From NCBI RefSeq assembly GCF_000817815.1, contig NZ_JPRD01000003.1:124001-188000 (forward strand): 64,000 bases of DNA, given 5' to 3'. The stretch is from Vibrio owensii CAIM 1854 = LMG 25443. Lineage in GTDB: Bacteria; Pseudomonadota; Gammaproteobacteria; Enterobacterales; Vibrionaceae. The position numbers were made by a program, and so were the translations under genes. This document shows positions 6,822 through 16,958 of this stretch, in pieces (position 1 is the stretch's first letter; each line of letters opens with the position of its first letter). The notes below the pieces were generated by a model. It saw nothing but the letters and a program-made list of their open reading frames with translations. It made no database searches and was not told the DNA's origin.

Positions 6822-8111
6822 ATGCATTCGATTTTTGTCCGACTACCACTCTTGCACAAAGTACTGATCGGTTTTTTTAGTGCACTTATCATTGTCGCGC
6901 TGTTTTTCTTACCCGATCCGCAAGACCTCGATCCGCAGCAAAGCCGACTCAAAGTTGGTGAGCATTATTCGGTACCAATTTCCGTAGAATCACCCGAGCG
7001 CAGCACTTCTTCTAACCTCCCTTCTGTTTTGCGCTGGGAAACGTATAAAGTCAAAAATGGTGAGAGTGCTGCGGTTCTGTTTCAGCGCGTTGGTCTATCT
7101 CCTCGCCTTTTGCATGAACTGATTACTTCCGATAAAGAAATCAAACAACAACTCACTCGACTTCGTCCTGGCGACAGACTCCAGTTTGGCTTTGATGAAA
7201 ACAACGACTTTATTCAACTTAAACGTACACTCAATGCCTTCGAAACTTTCCGTATAAAACTGCAAGGCAGCAAATACGTTTCTGAAGTTGATAAGAAAGA
7301 AGTCGATTACCAATTCAACTACGCAGAAGCGACCATCAAATCCAACTTCTGGAATGCAGGCATCTCATCAGGCTTGAATGCGAACCAAATCATGGAATTA
7401 GCAGGCATCTTTGGCTGGGACATCGACTTTGCATTGGATATTCGTAAAAACGATACTTTCCGTGTGCTTTACCAAGAAGAAGTCGTCGAAGGTGAAGTCA
7501 TTGGGCGAGGAAAAATTATTGCTGCAGTGTTTAAGAACCAAGGTGATACCTTTACTGCAATTTTGGATGAAAAGAGCGGCAAGTATTACGATGAAAATGG
7601 TCGAGCCATGAAGAAAGCCTTTTTGCGTGCGCCATTGGACTTCCGTCGCGTAACGTCTAATTTCAACCCTCGTCGTTTACACCCTGTCACTGGTAAGGTT
7701 CGTCCTCACCGAGGCACCGACTACGCTGCGCCTGTTGGCACACCGATCTGGGCTGCTGGTGATGGTGTGGTACAAAAGTCTGCCTACAATAAGTTCAACG
7801 GCAACTATGTGTTTATCAAACACAGCAACACTTACATTACCAAATACCTGCATTTAACTAAACGCATGGTTAAGACAGGACAGCGAGTGAAACAAGGACA
7901 AACCATTGGTACGCTCGGCGGCACTGGGCGGGTTACGGGACCTCACTTGCACTACGAATTCTTGGTAAACGGCGTACACAAGAACGCTAGAACAGTTAAG
8001 CTTCCGCAGTCAAAATCTTTAACGGGTAAAGCAAAACAAACCTTCATGGCGAACGCAAAAGTGAGCATGGCAAAACTAGAACGCTACAGTAAGTTGCTCG
8101 CAATGAAATAA
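6822..8111 (+). CDS. M23 family peptidoglycan DD-endopeptidase (MepM/Shy-like)
   Basis: I place the start at the ATG at 6822 (429 residues, MHSIFVRLPLLHKVL); an upstream TTG at 6783 is in frame but unlikely, and neither has a good ribosome-binding site. An N-terminal membrane anchor (about residues 10-32) is followed by an OapA/LysM-like region (WETYKVKNGESAAVLFQRVG). The C-terminal zinc metallopeptidase has the ligands H296 and D300 in HRGTD and H377 in HLHYEF. Such enzymes cut D,D-crosslinks so the cell wall can expand, and the N-terminal domain often holds them inactive. Close homologues in vibrios are the Shy endopeptidases; I cannot say which one this is. Confidence 0.9.
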   Translation: MHSIFVRLPLLHKVLIGFFSALIIVALFFLPDPQDLDPQQSRLKVGEHYSVPISVESPERSTSSNLPSVLRWETYKVKNGESAAVLFQRVGLSPRLLHELITSDKEIKQQLTRLRPGDRLQFGFDENNDFIQLKRTLNAFETFRIKLQGSKYVSEVDKKEVDYQFNYAEATIKSNFWNAGISSGLNANQIMELAGIFGWDIDFALDIRKNDTFRVLYQEEVVEGEVIGRGKIIAAVFKNQGDTFTAILDEKSGKYYDENGRAMKKAFLRAPLDFRRVTSNFNPRRLHPVTGKVRPHRGTDYAAPVGTPIWAAGDGVVQKSAYNKFNGNYVFIKHSNTYITKYLHLTKRMVKTGQRVKQGQTIGTLGGTGRVTGPHLHYEFLVNGVHKNARTVKLPQSKSLTGKAKQTFMANAKVSMAKLERYSKLLAMK

Positions 8112-8147
8112 ATAAGTCGTGATTCACGACAATACCTAAGAGGCAGC

Positions 8148-11100
8148 TTACGCTGCCTCTTTTGTTTCAGGTTCAGGTTCGTCAATATTGTGCTCTCTAC
8201 CTAGCATCAATAAACATGGAGTAAGCACTAGAGTTAACACGGTTGCAAATGCGAGCCCACCTGCAACTGCAGTTGCTAATTGAGACCACCACTGCGTACT
8301 CGGTGCACCAAATTCAATCTTCTGGTTAACTAAGTCGATGTTCATCTCTAGCACCATTGGCAGCAAGCCAAGTATCGTCGTTACTGTGGTCAACAATACA
8401 GGTCGCAGACGCTGTACTCCGGTACGCAAAATTGCCTCTGACTTTTCTAGCCCTCGTTTACGCATCTGATTGTAAGTATCTATCAATACAATATTGTTGT
8501 TCACAACAATCCCGGCCAGTGCGATCACCCCAATGCCCGACATAATAATGCCGAATGGCTTTTGGAAAATCAGCAATCCAGCAAACACACCGACCGTAGA
8601 GAAAAGCACTGCACTTAGGATCAAAAAGGCTTGATAGAAGCTATTAAACTGAGTAATCAAAATGAGCGCCATCACACCAAGAGCAACCATAAAAGCATTT
8701 TGCAAGAAAGCGGAAGAGTTCTCTTGCTCTTCGTTTTGCCCACGAATTTTAAACTCAATCCCAGCAGGTAAACCCAATTGCGCCACTTCCGCCGTTATCT
8801 TTGGTAGCTCCAGTGCGAGGTTATACCCCTCAACCATATCCGCTTTGATATTTACCACTCGGCGCCCATCAACTCGGCGAATCGTATCCTGCTTATGATC
8901 CGGTTTAATTTGAGCAAAGTTAGTAATCGGTACTAAGCCCGCAGCCGTTTTCACTCTTAGCTGATCAAAACGCCCAATATCACGCTTATCTTGCGGATAA
9001 CGTACTAAGATATCGACGTCTTCATCGGCATCATCCGGAAGATAATCACCAATCTTCAAACCGTTGGTAACAAACTGAACGGTGTTTCCAACCAACGTTG
9101 CATCGGCCGCAAAGCGAGAAGCATCGTCTCTGCGGATATCAATCTGCCAATCAATTCCTTCTTTATTCGTTGTATCACTTAAGTTAGTTAACGCAGGGTT
9201 ACGATCAGCCCAGTAACGAACCATTTTGGCGGCACTGTCCAATTGATCGATACTTGAGTTTTGCGCCGACATTTCAATCACGAGATCATGCTCAACTGGT
9301 GGTCCTGCATCGGGGAATTTGTATTCCAACTCAACACCGGAGAATTGATTGGTGGTTTGCTTAAGTTCCTCAATAATATCTTTGACTTTACGGCGATATT
9401 GCCAATCCACCGGCGTGATCTGAATTTGACCAATCTCATCACCATCATTTGAATCGGAACCAGTACGTGTGTAGACGCTTTCAAACTCATCATGCCCTAG
9501 CATTACTTTCTCAATTTCTTTCATTACGATGTCTTTCTCATTGATCGACAAATCACCATAAGAACGAACTTTGACCGTAAAGAAGGCGGGATCCACTTCA
9601 GGAAAGAACTCCGCACCTAAGCCAGCTTTGTTGTAAGTAAAGCCAACACCACCCGCGAGCAAAATTGCGCTGAGTAACACTTTCAATGGATGTCGGATCG
9701 CGATAGACAGGGTTTGGTAATAAAGCTTGGTAATGCCTGTCGCTTTATCAAATTCACCATTATGCAGGTCAACCATCTCTTGCTGACGCTGTGCATCGAC
9801 GACTTGAGGCTTACCAATGATTCCACCAATCACAGGGACGAAAAGTAATGCCATCATTAGCGAAGCACTGAGGGTTGCAATGAGAGTTAATGGTAAGTAT
9901 TTCATGAACTCACCAGTAATATCCGGCCAAAATAGCAGTGGTGCAAACGCTGCCAAAGTGGTTGCTGTAGAAGCAGTAATCGGCCATGCCATACGTTTTG
10001 CTGCATCCCTATATGCTTCTTTACGTGGTGTGCCCTCTTGCATCCGCCTATCAGCAAATTCCGTAACAACAATGGCACCATCGACTAACATGCCTACAGC
10101 CATAATCAGTGCGAATAGCACCACGATGTTGACGGTCAAACCAAAAACCGACAACACCAATAAGCCAGTTAAGAAAGAGCCCGGAATAGAAATACCAACT
10201 AACAGTGCCGTTCGAACACCCAGAATGGCAATGATGACAATAACGACCAGAATAATTGCAGACAGAATGTTGTTTTGCAGATCGCTAAGCATCAGCTTAA
10301 CGTCATCAGACTGATCCCAAGTGTATTTAACTTGCAGGTTATTCGGCCAACCAGTCTGCTTTTGCGCTTCAATCAGAACTTGTTTAACGAGATCAACCGT
10401 TTCTATGATGTTTTCACCGGCACGCTTTTTCACATTGAGCACCACCGCTGGTTCACCATCTAGCCGAGCAAAACTTTCAGGGTCACGGAAGGCTCGGCGC
10501 ACTGTCGCGACATCACCAAAAGTGATCACCTCTTTGCCATTTACCTTGATCGGCAGCTCTAATACATCTTTTAACGAATCAAATACGGAAGGGACTTTAA
10601 CCGAGAAGCGACCATAACCAGTATCGACAAAGCCAGCAGCAACCACTCGGTTGTTTAAAGCAATCAAGTTGTAGATATCGGCTTGATCCAAACCGTAACT
10701 TTCCATCAATAACGGATCGACCACGGTCTCAACGATATCTTCGCGATCCCCCGCAATATCGACTTCCAATACCTGACGATAGCTTTCTAACTTATCACGT
10801 AAAGCTCGTGCGATTTGTACTGTTGTACGCTCAGGGGCTGTGCCATACAGAACCAGAGTGAGGACAGGCTCTTCAGATGCGAATGTTACTTCGTTAACTG
10901 TTGGCTCATCACTGTCTTCAGGCAATTTAGGTTTAGCAAGATCCACCGCATCACGAACATCAGCCATAGCTTCAGCTAAGTCAACGCCGACACTGAACTC
11001 TAGAGTAACCGACGCATGTCCCTCTGAAGCAATCGCGGTCATCTCCTTAACGCCTTCTATTGAACGAAGCTCTTGCTCTATCGGACGAACCAATAAGCGC

Positions 11101-11282
11101 TCCGCATCGGTCGGGGAAATACCTTGGTGACTAACCGAAACATAGATAATAGGGATGGTAATGTCGGGGCTCGACTCTTTCGGAATCGTAATGTAGGTGA
11201 TCACTCCGGCAATCAAAATCATCACCAACAATGTAAGCATGGTACGTGCACGCGATAACGCAGCATCAATCAAAGCAAACAT
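8148..11282 (-). CDS. RND efflux pump inner-membrane permease
   Basis: The protein has 1044 residues with the RND plan: one helix, a large periplasmic porter domain, a six-helix bundle, and the same repeated. It exports substrates using the proton or sodium gradient, together with the adaptor encoded just upstream and an outer-membrane TolC-like channel encoded elsewhere. The relay region in TM4 reads GMLVDGAIVVTEFADRR, so AcrB Asp407 is kept but Asp408 is Gly. TM10 reads GIVVNNNIVLIDTYNQM, so the AcrB Lys940 position is Asn. This places it in a subgroup away from AcrB. A strong AAGGAGG site precedes the ATG at 11282, nine bases after the adaptor stop. Confidence 0.93.
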   Translation of the reverse strand: MFALIDAALSRARTMLTLLVMILIAGVITYITIPKESSPDITIPIIYVSVSHQGISPTDAERLLVRPIEQELRSIEGVKEMTAIASEGHASVTLEFSVGVDLAEAMADVRDAVDLAKPKLPEDSDEPTVNEVTFASEEPVLTLVLYGTAPERTTVQIARALRDKLESYRQVLEVDIAGDREDIVETVVDPLLMESYGLDQADIYNLIALNNRVVAAGFVDTGYGRFSVKVPSVFDSLKDVLELPIKVNGKEVITFGDVATVRRAFRDPESFARLDGEPAVVLNVKKRAGENIIETVDLVKQVLIEAQKQTGWPNNLQVKYTWDQSDDVKLMLSDLQNNILSAIILVVIVIIAILGVRTALLVGISIPGSFLTGLLVLSVFGLTVNIVVLFALIMAVGMLVDGAIVVTEFADRRMQEGTPRKEAYRDAAKRMAWPITASTATTLAAFAPLLFWPDITGEFMKYLPLTLIATLSASLMMALLFVPVIGGIIGKPQVVDAQRQQEMVDLHNGEFDKATGITKLYYQTLSIAIRHPLKVLLSAILLAGGVGFTYNKAGLGAEFFPEVDPAFFTVKVRSYGDLSINEKDIVMKEIEKVMLGHDEFESVYTRTGSDSNDGDEIGQIQITPVDWQYRRKVKDIIEELKQTTNQFSGVELEYKFPDAGPPVEHDLVIEMSAQNSSIDQLDSAAKMVRYWADRNPALTNLSDTTNKEGIDWQIDIRRDDASRFAADATLVGNTVQFVTNGLKIGDYLPDDADEDVDILVRYPQDKRDIGRFDQLRVKTAAGLVPITNFAQIKPDHKQDTIRRVDGRRVVNIKADMVEGYNLALELPKITAEVAQLGLPAGIEFKIRGQNEEQENSSAFLQNAFMVALGVMALILITQFNSFYQAFLILSAVLFSTVGVFAGLLIFQKPFGIIMSGIGVIALAGIVVNNNIVLIDTYNQMRKRGLEKSEAILRTGVQRLRPVLLTTVTTILGLLPMVLEMNIDLVNQKIEFGAPSTQWWSQLATAVAGGLAFATVLTLVLTPCLLMLGREHNIDEPEPETKEAA

Positions 11283-11291
11283 ATTGCCTCC

Positions 11292-12407
11292 TTATTGCTG
11301 GTTCGCAGCTTCAATGGCATCGTCGACTTTTGTCGCCATCACTAAATCACCATCACGTGCAAAGCCTTGTCCAAGCACAATGATGTCAACTTGGTCTCCT
11401 AAGCCGGATAACCAGACACCGTCTTTCTCAGCTTTGACCAGTTGGATAGGCACAAAGTGAACATGCTGATCACGAAGCGTTTTGATACCAAGATTGCCTT
11501 CTTCATCTAACGCCAACATGGCTGCGGTCACTTTCACTGCCAGAACTTCACTTAGCGACAGTACCACTTCAGCACTGACACCCGCAGGCATCGCACTCTC
11601 TCGATTATCAATCTCGATTTCTATAGGGAATGTATTGGTCGAAGTTGAAGATACGCGCCCAATATAACGAATGGTGCCTTGATGATGGATGTTATCAATG
11701 GTTCTAACATCGGCTTGCTGACCTTGTTTTAAATACTGAATATGACGTTCACTCACATCCGCTTCAATGACTAACTTCTCTAAGTCAATTACAGTGGCTA
11801 TTGGGTCGCCGACGCCAACGAAATCTCCCACTTCAACGAATCGATGGTCCAGAATGCCGTCAAAAGGGGCTCTTACTTTGGTATTTTTAAGTGCAGTTTC
11901 AACATTGCTTAAGTTTGCTCGGGCATCGACAAGTGCCGCTTGAGCAGTGGCAAAAGCAACTTCACCTTGCAACCCTCTATTCTTCAAAGATTCTGCGGCT
12001 TTAAATTCTTTTTCTTTTACACGCAGCATTGCTTTGGCGCGTTTAAGTTGAATATCTAGATCGCGCTCATCAATGTTGGCAATCACCTGCCCTTGTTTAA
12101 CACTTTGTCCTTTTTGCACGTTCAAGCTCACAATCTTACCTGCGACTTCTGCCCCTAAACGAGCTTGCCGATTCGGCGCAGTTCGACCGTAAAGTTCAAT
12201 CGTTTTACTGGTTGGTTGTGCTTCAAAAGAGTTGAACATCACCTTTGCGACAGGCGTATCATCTGATTGAGAGGATGGAGAAGAGACCGATTCGTCTTGT
12301 GCATTAAGTTGACCCATTGCGAGCCAAGCAGCCAAAGCGATAACAAGCGTTAGAGAGACTAGCCATGGACGTTCGACAAAACGACGTCCGAAAGAAGTTC
12401 CAGACAT
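11292..12407 (-). CDS. RND efflux periplasmic adaptor (membrane fusion protein)
   Basis: This 371-residue HlyD/AcrA-family adaptor has an N-terminal membrane anchor (about residues 15-33, WLVSLTLVIALAAWLAMG). It has no lipobox cysteine, so it is anchored by the helix rather than by lipid. The lipoyl half-motifs are around EVAGKIVSLNVQKGQSVKQGQVIANIDERD and VRAPFDGILDHRFVEVGDFVGVGDPIA, separated by a short coiled-coil hairpin (about residues 110-165). Beta-barrel and membrane-proximal regions follow. It forms an operon with the RND permease nine bases downstream and has no linked outer-membrane factor. The GGA before ATG 12407 serves as ribosome-binding site. Confidence 0.92.
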   Translation of the reverse strand: MSGTSFGRRFVERPWLVSLTLVIALAAWLAMGQLNAQDESVSSPSSQSDDTPVAKVMFNSFEAQPTSKTIELYGRTAPNRQARLGAEVAGKIVSLNVQKGQSVKQGQVIANIDERDLDIQLKRAKAMLRVKEKEFKAAESLKNRGLQGEVAFATAQAALVDARANLSNVETALKNTKVRAPFDGILDHRFVEVGDFVGVGDPIATVIDLEKLVIEADVSERHIQYLKQGQQADVRTIDNIHHQGTIRYIGRVSSTSTNTFPIEIEIDNRESAMPAGVSAEVVLSLSEVLAVKVTAAMLALDEEGNLGIKTLRDQHVHFVPIQLVKAEKDGVWLSGLGDQVDIIVLGQGFARDGDLVMATKVDDAIEAANQQ

Positions 12408-12480
12408 ATAAAGTCCTTTTTATTTTTACCCCCACTTCATCATGAAAGCGAGGGGGCGTTTACGTGACTTCCTGCTACGT

Positions 12481-12508
12481 AAAACTCAGGCAGCCGATTG
12501 GCTGCCTG
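12481..12508 (-). terminator. Rho-independent terminator of erpA
   Basis: CAGGCAGCC (12487-12495) and GGCTGCCTG (12500-12508) form a 9-bp stem with a GATT loop. On the minus strand AGTTTT follows. It lies 12 bases beyond the erpA stop codon. Confidence 0.8.
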
Positions 12509-12520
12509 TTGTCGTATTAA

Positions 12521-12862
12521 TTACACACTGAATGATGCACCACAACCACAGGTTGTCGTCGCATTTGGGTTATTAACGAAGAAGCGAGCTCCTTCTAAAC
12601 CTTCTGTGTAATCAACCACGCCACCGATTAAGTATTGCAGGCTCATTGGGTCTACAACCAGTGTTACGCCACTGTTTTCGATCGTAGTATCACCTTCATT
12701 TACGCTCTCATCAAATGTGAAGCCATATTGGAAACCGCTACAGCCGCCGCCAGTAATGTATACGCGTAACTTCAGTGCTGGGTTTTCTTCTTCCGCAATC
12801 AGCGCTTTAACGCGTGATGCTGCTGCATCAGAAAAAGACAATGGTACGTTTACTTCGCTCAC
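12521..12862 (-). CDS. erpA: ErpA A-type iron-sulfur cluster carrier
   Basis: I choose the GTG at 12862 (113 residues, [15 protein letters not shown]), because GAGG sits five bases upstream and the length matches E. coli ErpA (114). A GTG at 12877 would add five unsupported residues. The three cluster ligands are present: Cys in [13 protein letters not shown] and the pair in [10 protein letters not shown] near the C-terminus. ErpA passes [Fe-S] clusters to apoproteins such as those of isoprenoid synthesis. It sits head-to-head with hemL, as in other gammaproteobacteria. The following hairpin ends the transcript before the efflux genes. Confidence 0.96.
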   Translation of the reverse strand: MSEVNVPLSFSDAAASRVKALIAEEENPALKLRVYITGGGCSGFQYGFTFDESVNEGDTTIENSGVTLVVDPMSLQYLIGGVVDYTEGLEGARFFVNNPNATTTCGCGASFSV

Positions 12863-13108
12863 GAAGACCTCTCTCACTCGTGTAATGCGTCAAGCCTGTA
12901 GCGAGACGTCAAATTTGTGCTAATTAGAGCGATTATCCAATACCTGACCAACTCGTTCAAGTATTCACCGACGATTCTTTAGATCAGATGCTGATATGTA
13001 AGATTCCACCGCCAGACAACACATAAATTACCCAAAACGTTTCTAACTTGAGATTAGCTAGGTACAATGCGCTCCACTTGGTCCGAGCAATCAAAAGAGG
13101 ATAACCCC

Positions 13109-14404
13109 ATGACCAAATCATCAGAGCTATATCAAAAGGCTCAGCAAACCATTCCTGGCGGTGTGAACTCACCAGTTCGTGCATTCAACGGCGTTGGCGG
13201 TTCTCCGCTATTTATCGAACGAGCAGACGGTGCCCTGATTTTTGATGCCGATGGTAAAGCGTACATTGATTACGTTGGCTCTTGGGGTCCTATGATTCTA
13301 GGTCACAACCACGCAGTTATCCGTGAAGCAGTTATCGATGCTGCACAACGCGGTCTAAGTTTCGGTGCGCCAACTGAAATGGAAATTGCCATGGCCGAGC
13401 TTGTATCTGAGCTAGTGCCATCTATGGAACAAATCCGCATGGTAAGTTCTGGTACGGAAGCAACAATGAGTGCTATCCGTCTTGCTCGTGGCTTTACTGG
13501 TCGTGACAAGATCATGAAGTTCGAAGGCTGTTACCATGGTCACGCAGACAGCTTGCTAGTAAAAGCAGGTTCAGGTGCACTAACTCTAGGTCAACCAAGT
13601 TCTCCTGGCGTTCCTGCCGATTTTGCGAAGCACACACTAACGGCAACATTCAACGACTTAGATTCAGTACGTGAACTATTCGCCGCAAACAAAGGCGAAA
13701 TCGCATGTATCATCGTTGAGCCAGTAGCGGGCAACATGAACTGTATCCCTCCAGTAGAAGGCTTCCACGAAGGTCTACGCGAAATCTGTGACCAAGAAGG
13801 TGCTCTACTGATTTTTGATGAAGTAATGACAGGCTTCCGTGTAGCTCTAGGTGGCGCGCAAGCACACTACAACATCAAACCAGATCTAACGACACTAGGT
13901 AAAGTGATCGGTGGCGGTATGCCAGTGGGTGCTTTTGGTGGTCGTAAAGAAGTCATGCAATATGTTGCGCCAACAGGTCCTGTATACCAAGCGGGCACAC
14001 TTTCCGGTAACCCAGTAGCAATGGCGGCAGGCTTTGCATGTTTGAACCTGCTAAAAGAAGAAGGTAACGAGAAACGTCTTGCTGCAAAAACCAAACAACT
14101 TGCTGAAGGCTTCAAAGCTCTTGCTGAAAAACACGGCATCCCAATGGTAGTAAACCAAGTGGGTGGCATGTTTGGTTTCTTCTTCACTGACCAAGAAACC
14201 GTAACGTGCTACGAAGACGTGACTAAGTGCGATGTCGAGCGCTTTAAGCGTTTCTTCCACCTAATGCTAAAACACGGTGTATACCTTGCACCATCAGCAT
14301 TCGAAGCAAGCTTTACTTCTCTTGCTCACGGTTCAAAAGAAATCGACGCAACACTAGAAGCTGCGGATCGTTGTTTCGCAATTCTGGCAGAAGAATCAAA
14401 ATAA
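13109..14404 (+). CDS. hemL: Glutamate-1-semialdehyde 2,1-aminomutase
   Basis: The ATG at 13109 has AGAGG eight bases upstream and gives the usual 431 residues ([18 protein letters not shown]); the frame is open further upstream without a site. HemL converts glutamate-1-semialdehyde to 5-aminolevulinate, the committed C5-pathway precursor of haem. The PLP-binding lysine is K265 in [18 protein letters not shown]. Class III aminotransferase landmarks include [33 protein letters not shown] and [12 protein letters not shown]. It is divergent from erpA and followed by a strong bidirectional terminator. Confidence 0.97.
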   Translation: MTKSSELYQKAQQTIPGGVNSPVRAFNGVGGSPLFIERADGALIFDADGKAYIDYVGSWGPMILGHNHAVIREAVIDAAQRGLSFGAPTEMEIAMAELVSELVPSMEQIRMVSSGTEATMSAIRLARGFTGRDKIMKFEGCYHGHADSLLVKAGSGALTLGQPSSPGVPADFAKHTLTATFNDLDSVRELFAANKGEIACIIVEPVAGNMNCIPPVEGFHEGLREICDQEGALLIFDEVMTGFRVALGGAQAHYNIKPDLTTLGKVIGGGMPVGAFGGRKEVMQYVAPTGPVYQAGTLSGNPVAMAAGFACLNLLKEEGNEKRLAAKTKQLAEGFKALAEKHGIPMVVNQVGGMFGFFFTDQETVTCYEDVTKCDVERFKRFFHLMLKHGVYLAPSAFEASFTSLAHGSKEIDATLEAADRCFAILAEESK

Positions 14405-14431
14405 GCGTTCCTTACCAGAACATAAATTCCA

Positions 14432-14458
14432 AAAAAAGGACCTTCGAGGTCCTTTTTT
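14432..14458. terminator. Bidirectional Rho-independent terminator between hemL and the 39-aa ORF
   Basis: AAGGACC (14436-14442) pairs with GGTCCTT (14448-14454) around TTCGA, with A-tract on the left and T-tract on the right. It can end hemL on the plus strand and the small ORF on the minus strand. Confidence 0.85.
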
Positions 14459-14468
14459 ATTATTTGAA

Positions 14469-14588
14469 TTATGCTTGCCAATTAAAGATGACTAAGATGG
14501 CAAGAATCCCAAGAACAATCCCAAACCAAGGAATGCGTCTGGCCTTCTTTTCGCTCTGGCATTTCTTATCGCTGTTACAACAACCCAT
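14469..14588 (-). CDS. Small Cys-rich single-pass membrane protein (39 aa), function unknown
   Basis: On the minus strand an ATG at 14588 opens a 39-codon frame beginning MGCCNSDKKCQSEKK. Three cysteines and a run of lysines make a charged N-terminal segment (1-18). One clear hydrophobic helix follows at about residues 20-36 (WFGIVLGILAILVIF), and the protein ends NWQA. A purine stretch containing AGAGATGG precedes the start at a wide spacing. The frame ends 11 bases before the shared terminator, which fits a real gene. I do not recognise the family. Short membrane proteins of this kind are often missed by annotation. The rest of the 14405-14763 gap holds only the terminator and presumed promoters. 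Confidence 0.6.
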   Translation of the reverse strand: MGCCNSDKKCQSEKKARRIPWFGIVLGILAILVIFNWQA

Positions 14589-14763
14589 TTTTCCATCTCT
14601 TGATTGATAACCACCTGATTTGTGGTCATTATAACAAGGTCAACTGCACCTTCCCAATTCAGCTATGTCATAAGCTTGAAAGAATCGTCGGTGCAAAGTA
14701 ATAAAGATTTTGCGCTGTGGTATAAGGCGTAAACGTAAATATTCCGTAATTTGGATTAATCAC

Positions 14764-15849
14764 ATGCCGAATAATGTAAAAATCACGTCGAGTCATCGAG
14801 TGCTAGTTGTTGCACTGCTCGCCGCTGCTTTTGCCTGCTATTTGTTGGTCGAACCTTACATCAACTCGATCGTCATGGCGTTTATCATTTCACTGCTCAT
14901 GTTCCCAATACATGAATGGTTTGAACGAAAACTACCTAATCACAAAAACTTGGTCTCACTGCTCTCTTGTGTGGTTTTAACCTTTATTATCGTGATTCCA
15001 TTACTATTTGTTTTTGCCGCTATCGTGCAGCAAGGTTCGGTATTTTCGCAAAATACCTACAAGTGGGTAACCAATGGTGGCATCCAAGATATTTTCCAAC
15101 ATCCTTGGGTAGTCAAAGGTTTAGCGTTGGTTAATGAGTACTTACCTTTCGACAAAATCGAACCACAAGCCATCGCAGAAAAGATCGGGCAATTCGCAAC
15201 ATCATTTGGTTCAAACCTTGTAGCTATAAGCGCAAAAATCCTGGGTGATGCAACGAACTTCCTAATGGATTTTTTCCTAATGTTGTTCGTTTTGTTCTTC
15301 CTGTTACGTGACCACGACAAGATCATTTCAGCAATGCGTCATATTCTGCCCCTCTCACGCAGCCAAGAAGACAAAATTCTGACCGAGATTGAACAAGTCT
15401 CGAAATCCGCTGTAATGGGGTCATTCTTAACCGCGATTGCTCAAGGCTTTGCTGGTGGTATCGGTATGTGGCTTGCAGGCTTCCCTGGCCTGTTCTGGGG
15501 CACCATGATGGGCTTCGCATCTTTCATTCCGGTCGTTGGTACTGCGTTAATTTGGATCCCGGCAGCCGCTTACTTGTTCCTAACTGGTGATACCACTTGG
15601 GCCATTTTCCTAACGGTGTGGAGCGTGGTCGTGGTTGGCTCTATTGATAACCTGTTGCGTCCGCTGCTAATGCAAGGTAGCGCCGGCATGAACACCCTTA
15701 TGATCTTTTTCTCGTTGCTGGGTGGTCTGCATCTGTTTGGTTTGATTGGCCTTATCTACGGTCCATTGATCTTTGCCGTGACCATGGTGCTGTTTAATAT
15801 CTACGAAGAAGAGTTCAAAGACTTCCTCAACCAACAAGACAACAGCTAG
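14764..15849 (+). CDS. PerM / AI-2E family transporter
   Basis: The protein has 361 residues from the ATG at 14764; the open frame continues upstream to 14710 but those residues do not look like the family. It has about eight membrane helices and the family C-terminal features: a PLLMQGSAGMNTLMIFFSLLGGLHLFGLIGLIYGP segment spanning two helices, and an acidic tail. Members have been proposed as autoinducer-2 exporters (TqsA), permeases (PerM) or Na+/H+ antiporters, so the substrate cannot be assigned. No strong ribosome-binding site is visible. A GC hairpin at 15874-15900 follows. Confidence 0.88.
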   Translation: MPNNVKITSSHRVLVVALLAAAFACYLLVEPYINSIVMAFIISLLMFPIHEWFERKLPNHKNLVSLLSCVVLTFIIVIPLLFVFAAIVQQGSVFSQNTYKWVTNGGIQDIFQHPWVVKGLALVNEYLPFDKIEPQAIAEKIGQFATSFGSNLVAISAKILGDATNFLMDFFLMLFVLFFLLRDHDKIISAMRHILPLSRSQEDKILTEIEQVSKSAVMGSFLTAIAQGFAGGIGMWLAGFPGLFWGTMMGFASFIPVVGTALIWIPAAAYLFLTGDTTWAIFLTVWSVVVVGSIDNLLRPLLMQGSAGMNTLMIFFSLLGGLHLFGLIGLIYGPLIFAVTMVLFNIYEEEFKDFLNQQDNS

Positions 15850-15873
15850 TCATCGCTTAAGCACTTCAAGCTT

Positions 15874-15900
15874 GGGGCAGATTGTGCGAAAATCTGCCCC
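15874..15900 (+). terminator. Hairpin terminator after the PerM-like gene
   Basis: GGGGCAGATT (15874-15883) pairs with AATCTGCCCC (15891-15900), a 10-bp stem. The following TAATTATTTC is only partly T-rich, so termination may be incomplete before rsmC. Confidence 0.65.
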
Positions 15901-15925
15901 TAATTATTTCTGATGAACCTAATTT

Positions 15926-16951
15926 ATGTCTGCTTACATCGCACCTAGCCAAATTGCTCAGCGCCAACTTGAGTATTTCAACGGAAAACACGTTCTAGTC
16001 GCAGGAGAAGTTGAAGACTTGTTCCCGCTAGAGTTAGTGGAGCATTGCGAATCTGTAGAAGTGTTTACTTCCAACTACAGCTACTACCGCCAAATTCAAA
16101 CCTCTGACAAAGTGAAAAGTCATTTTGGATCTGAGTTTGACGTTGAAACACAAGCAGACATGGTCCTTTTATACTGGCCAAAAGCTAAAGCTGAAGCGGA
16201 ATATCTGCTAGCGATGTTGATGGCTAAGCTAGGCATCAATACAGAAATCGTTGTGGTTGGTGAAAACCGTTCAGGTGTTAAAAGCATCGAGAAGATGTTC
16301 AAAGACTATGGTCCCGTAAAGAAGTACGACACCGCTCGTCGCTGTTCATTTTACTGGGGAACTTGCCTTAACCAGCCAAAGCCTTTCAATCAAGCCGACT
16401 GGTTTAAATCTTACGAAATTACACTAGGTGAACAATCACTTACCGTTAAGAGTCTACCTGGCGTATTCAGCCATGGTGAGTTTGACCTAGGCAGTCGTCT
16501 TCTGCTGGAAACCTTACCGAAACTTTCAGGCAAGGTACTGGACTTTGGTTGTGGTGCTGGTGTGCTGGGTGCATTTATGGCTCAAGCAAACCCAGAGATT
16601 GCGATTGAGATGTGTGATATTAACGCTTATGCCATTACCTCTAGCCAAGCAACACTCAAAGCGAATGGGTTATCAGGTCGTGTTTTTGCCTCAGATATCT
16701 ACACAGACACGGCTAAAGACTACCGTTTTATTGTCAGTAACCCACCATTCCACAGTGGCTTAGACACAAACTACAACGCAGCAGAAACTCTGCTAGGTCA
16801 AGCACCAAAGTATATGACGGCCAACGGTGAAATGGTCATTGTGGCGAACAGTTTCTTGCAGTATCCGCCAATTATTGAGAAAGCATTCAATAATTGCGAG
16901 ACGCTAAATAAGACCAATAAATTCTCTATCTACTACGCTAAAAAATCGTAG
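15926..16951 (+). CDS. rsmC: RsmC 16S rRNA m2G1207 methyltransferase
   Basis: RsmC has 341 residues in two related Rossmann halves; the N-terminal half has lost cofactor binding and the C-terminal half is catalytic. The SAM motif is [15 protein letters not shown] near residue 210 and the N2-guanine catalytic motif is [11 protein letters not shown] near residue 270. It methylates G1207 of 16S rRNA within the assembled 30S subunit. The start ATG at 15926 lies 25 bases after the upstream hairpin and has a weak ribosome-binding site, so it may share read-through transcription with the PerM-like gene. A hairpin lies just after the stop. Confidence 0.95.
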   Translation: MSAYIAPSQIAQRQLEYFNGKHVLVAGEVEDLFPLELVEHCESVEVFTSNYSYYRQIQTSDKVKSHFGSEFDVETQADMVLLYWPKAKAEAEYLLAMLMAKLGINTEIVVVGENRSGVKSIEKMFKDYGPVKKYDTARRCSFYWGTCLNQPKPFNQADWFKSYEITLGEQSLTVKSLPGVFSHGEFDLGSRLLLETLPKLSGKVLDFGCGAGVLGAFMAQANPEIAIEMCDINAYAITSSQATLKANGLSGRVFASDIYTDTAKDYRFIVSNPPFHSGLDTNYNAAETLLGQAPKYMTANGEMVIVANSFLQYPPIIEKAFNNCETLNKTNKFSIYYAKKS

Positions 16952-16958
16952 CACTTCC

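Noticed and set aside
9817-10314. A 165-codon antisense frame within the RND permease gene
   Set aside because: It mirrors transmembrane codons of the real gene and has low-complexity Thr/Asn/Met content with no family match.
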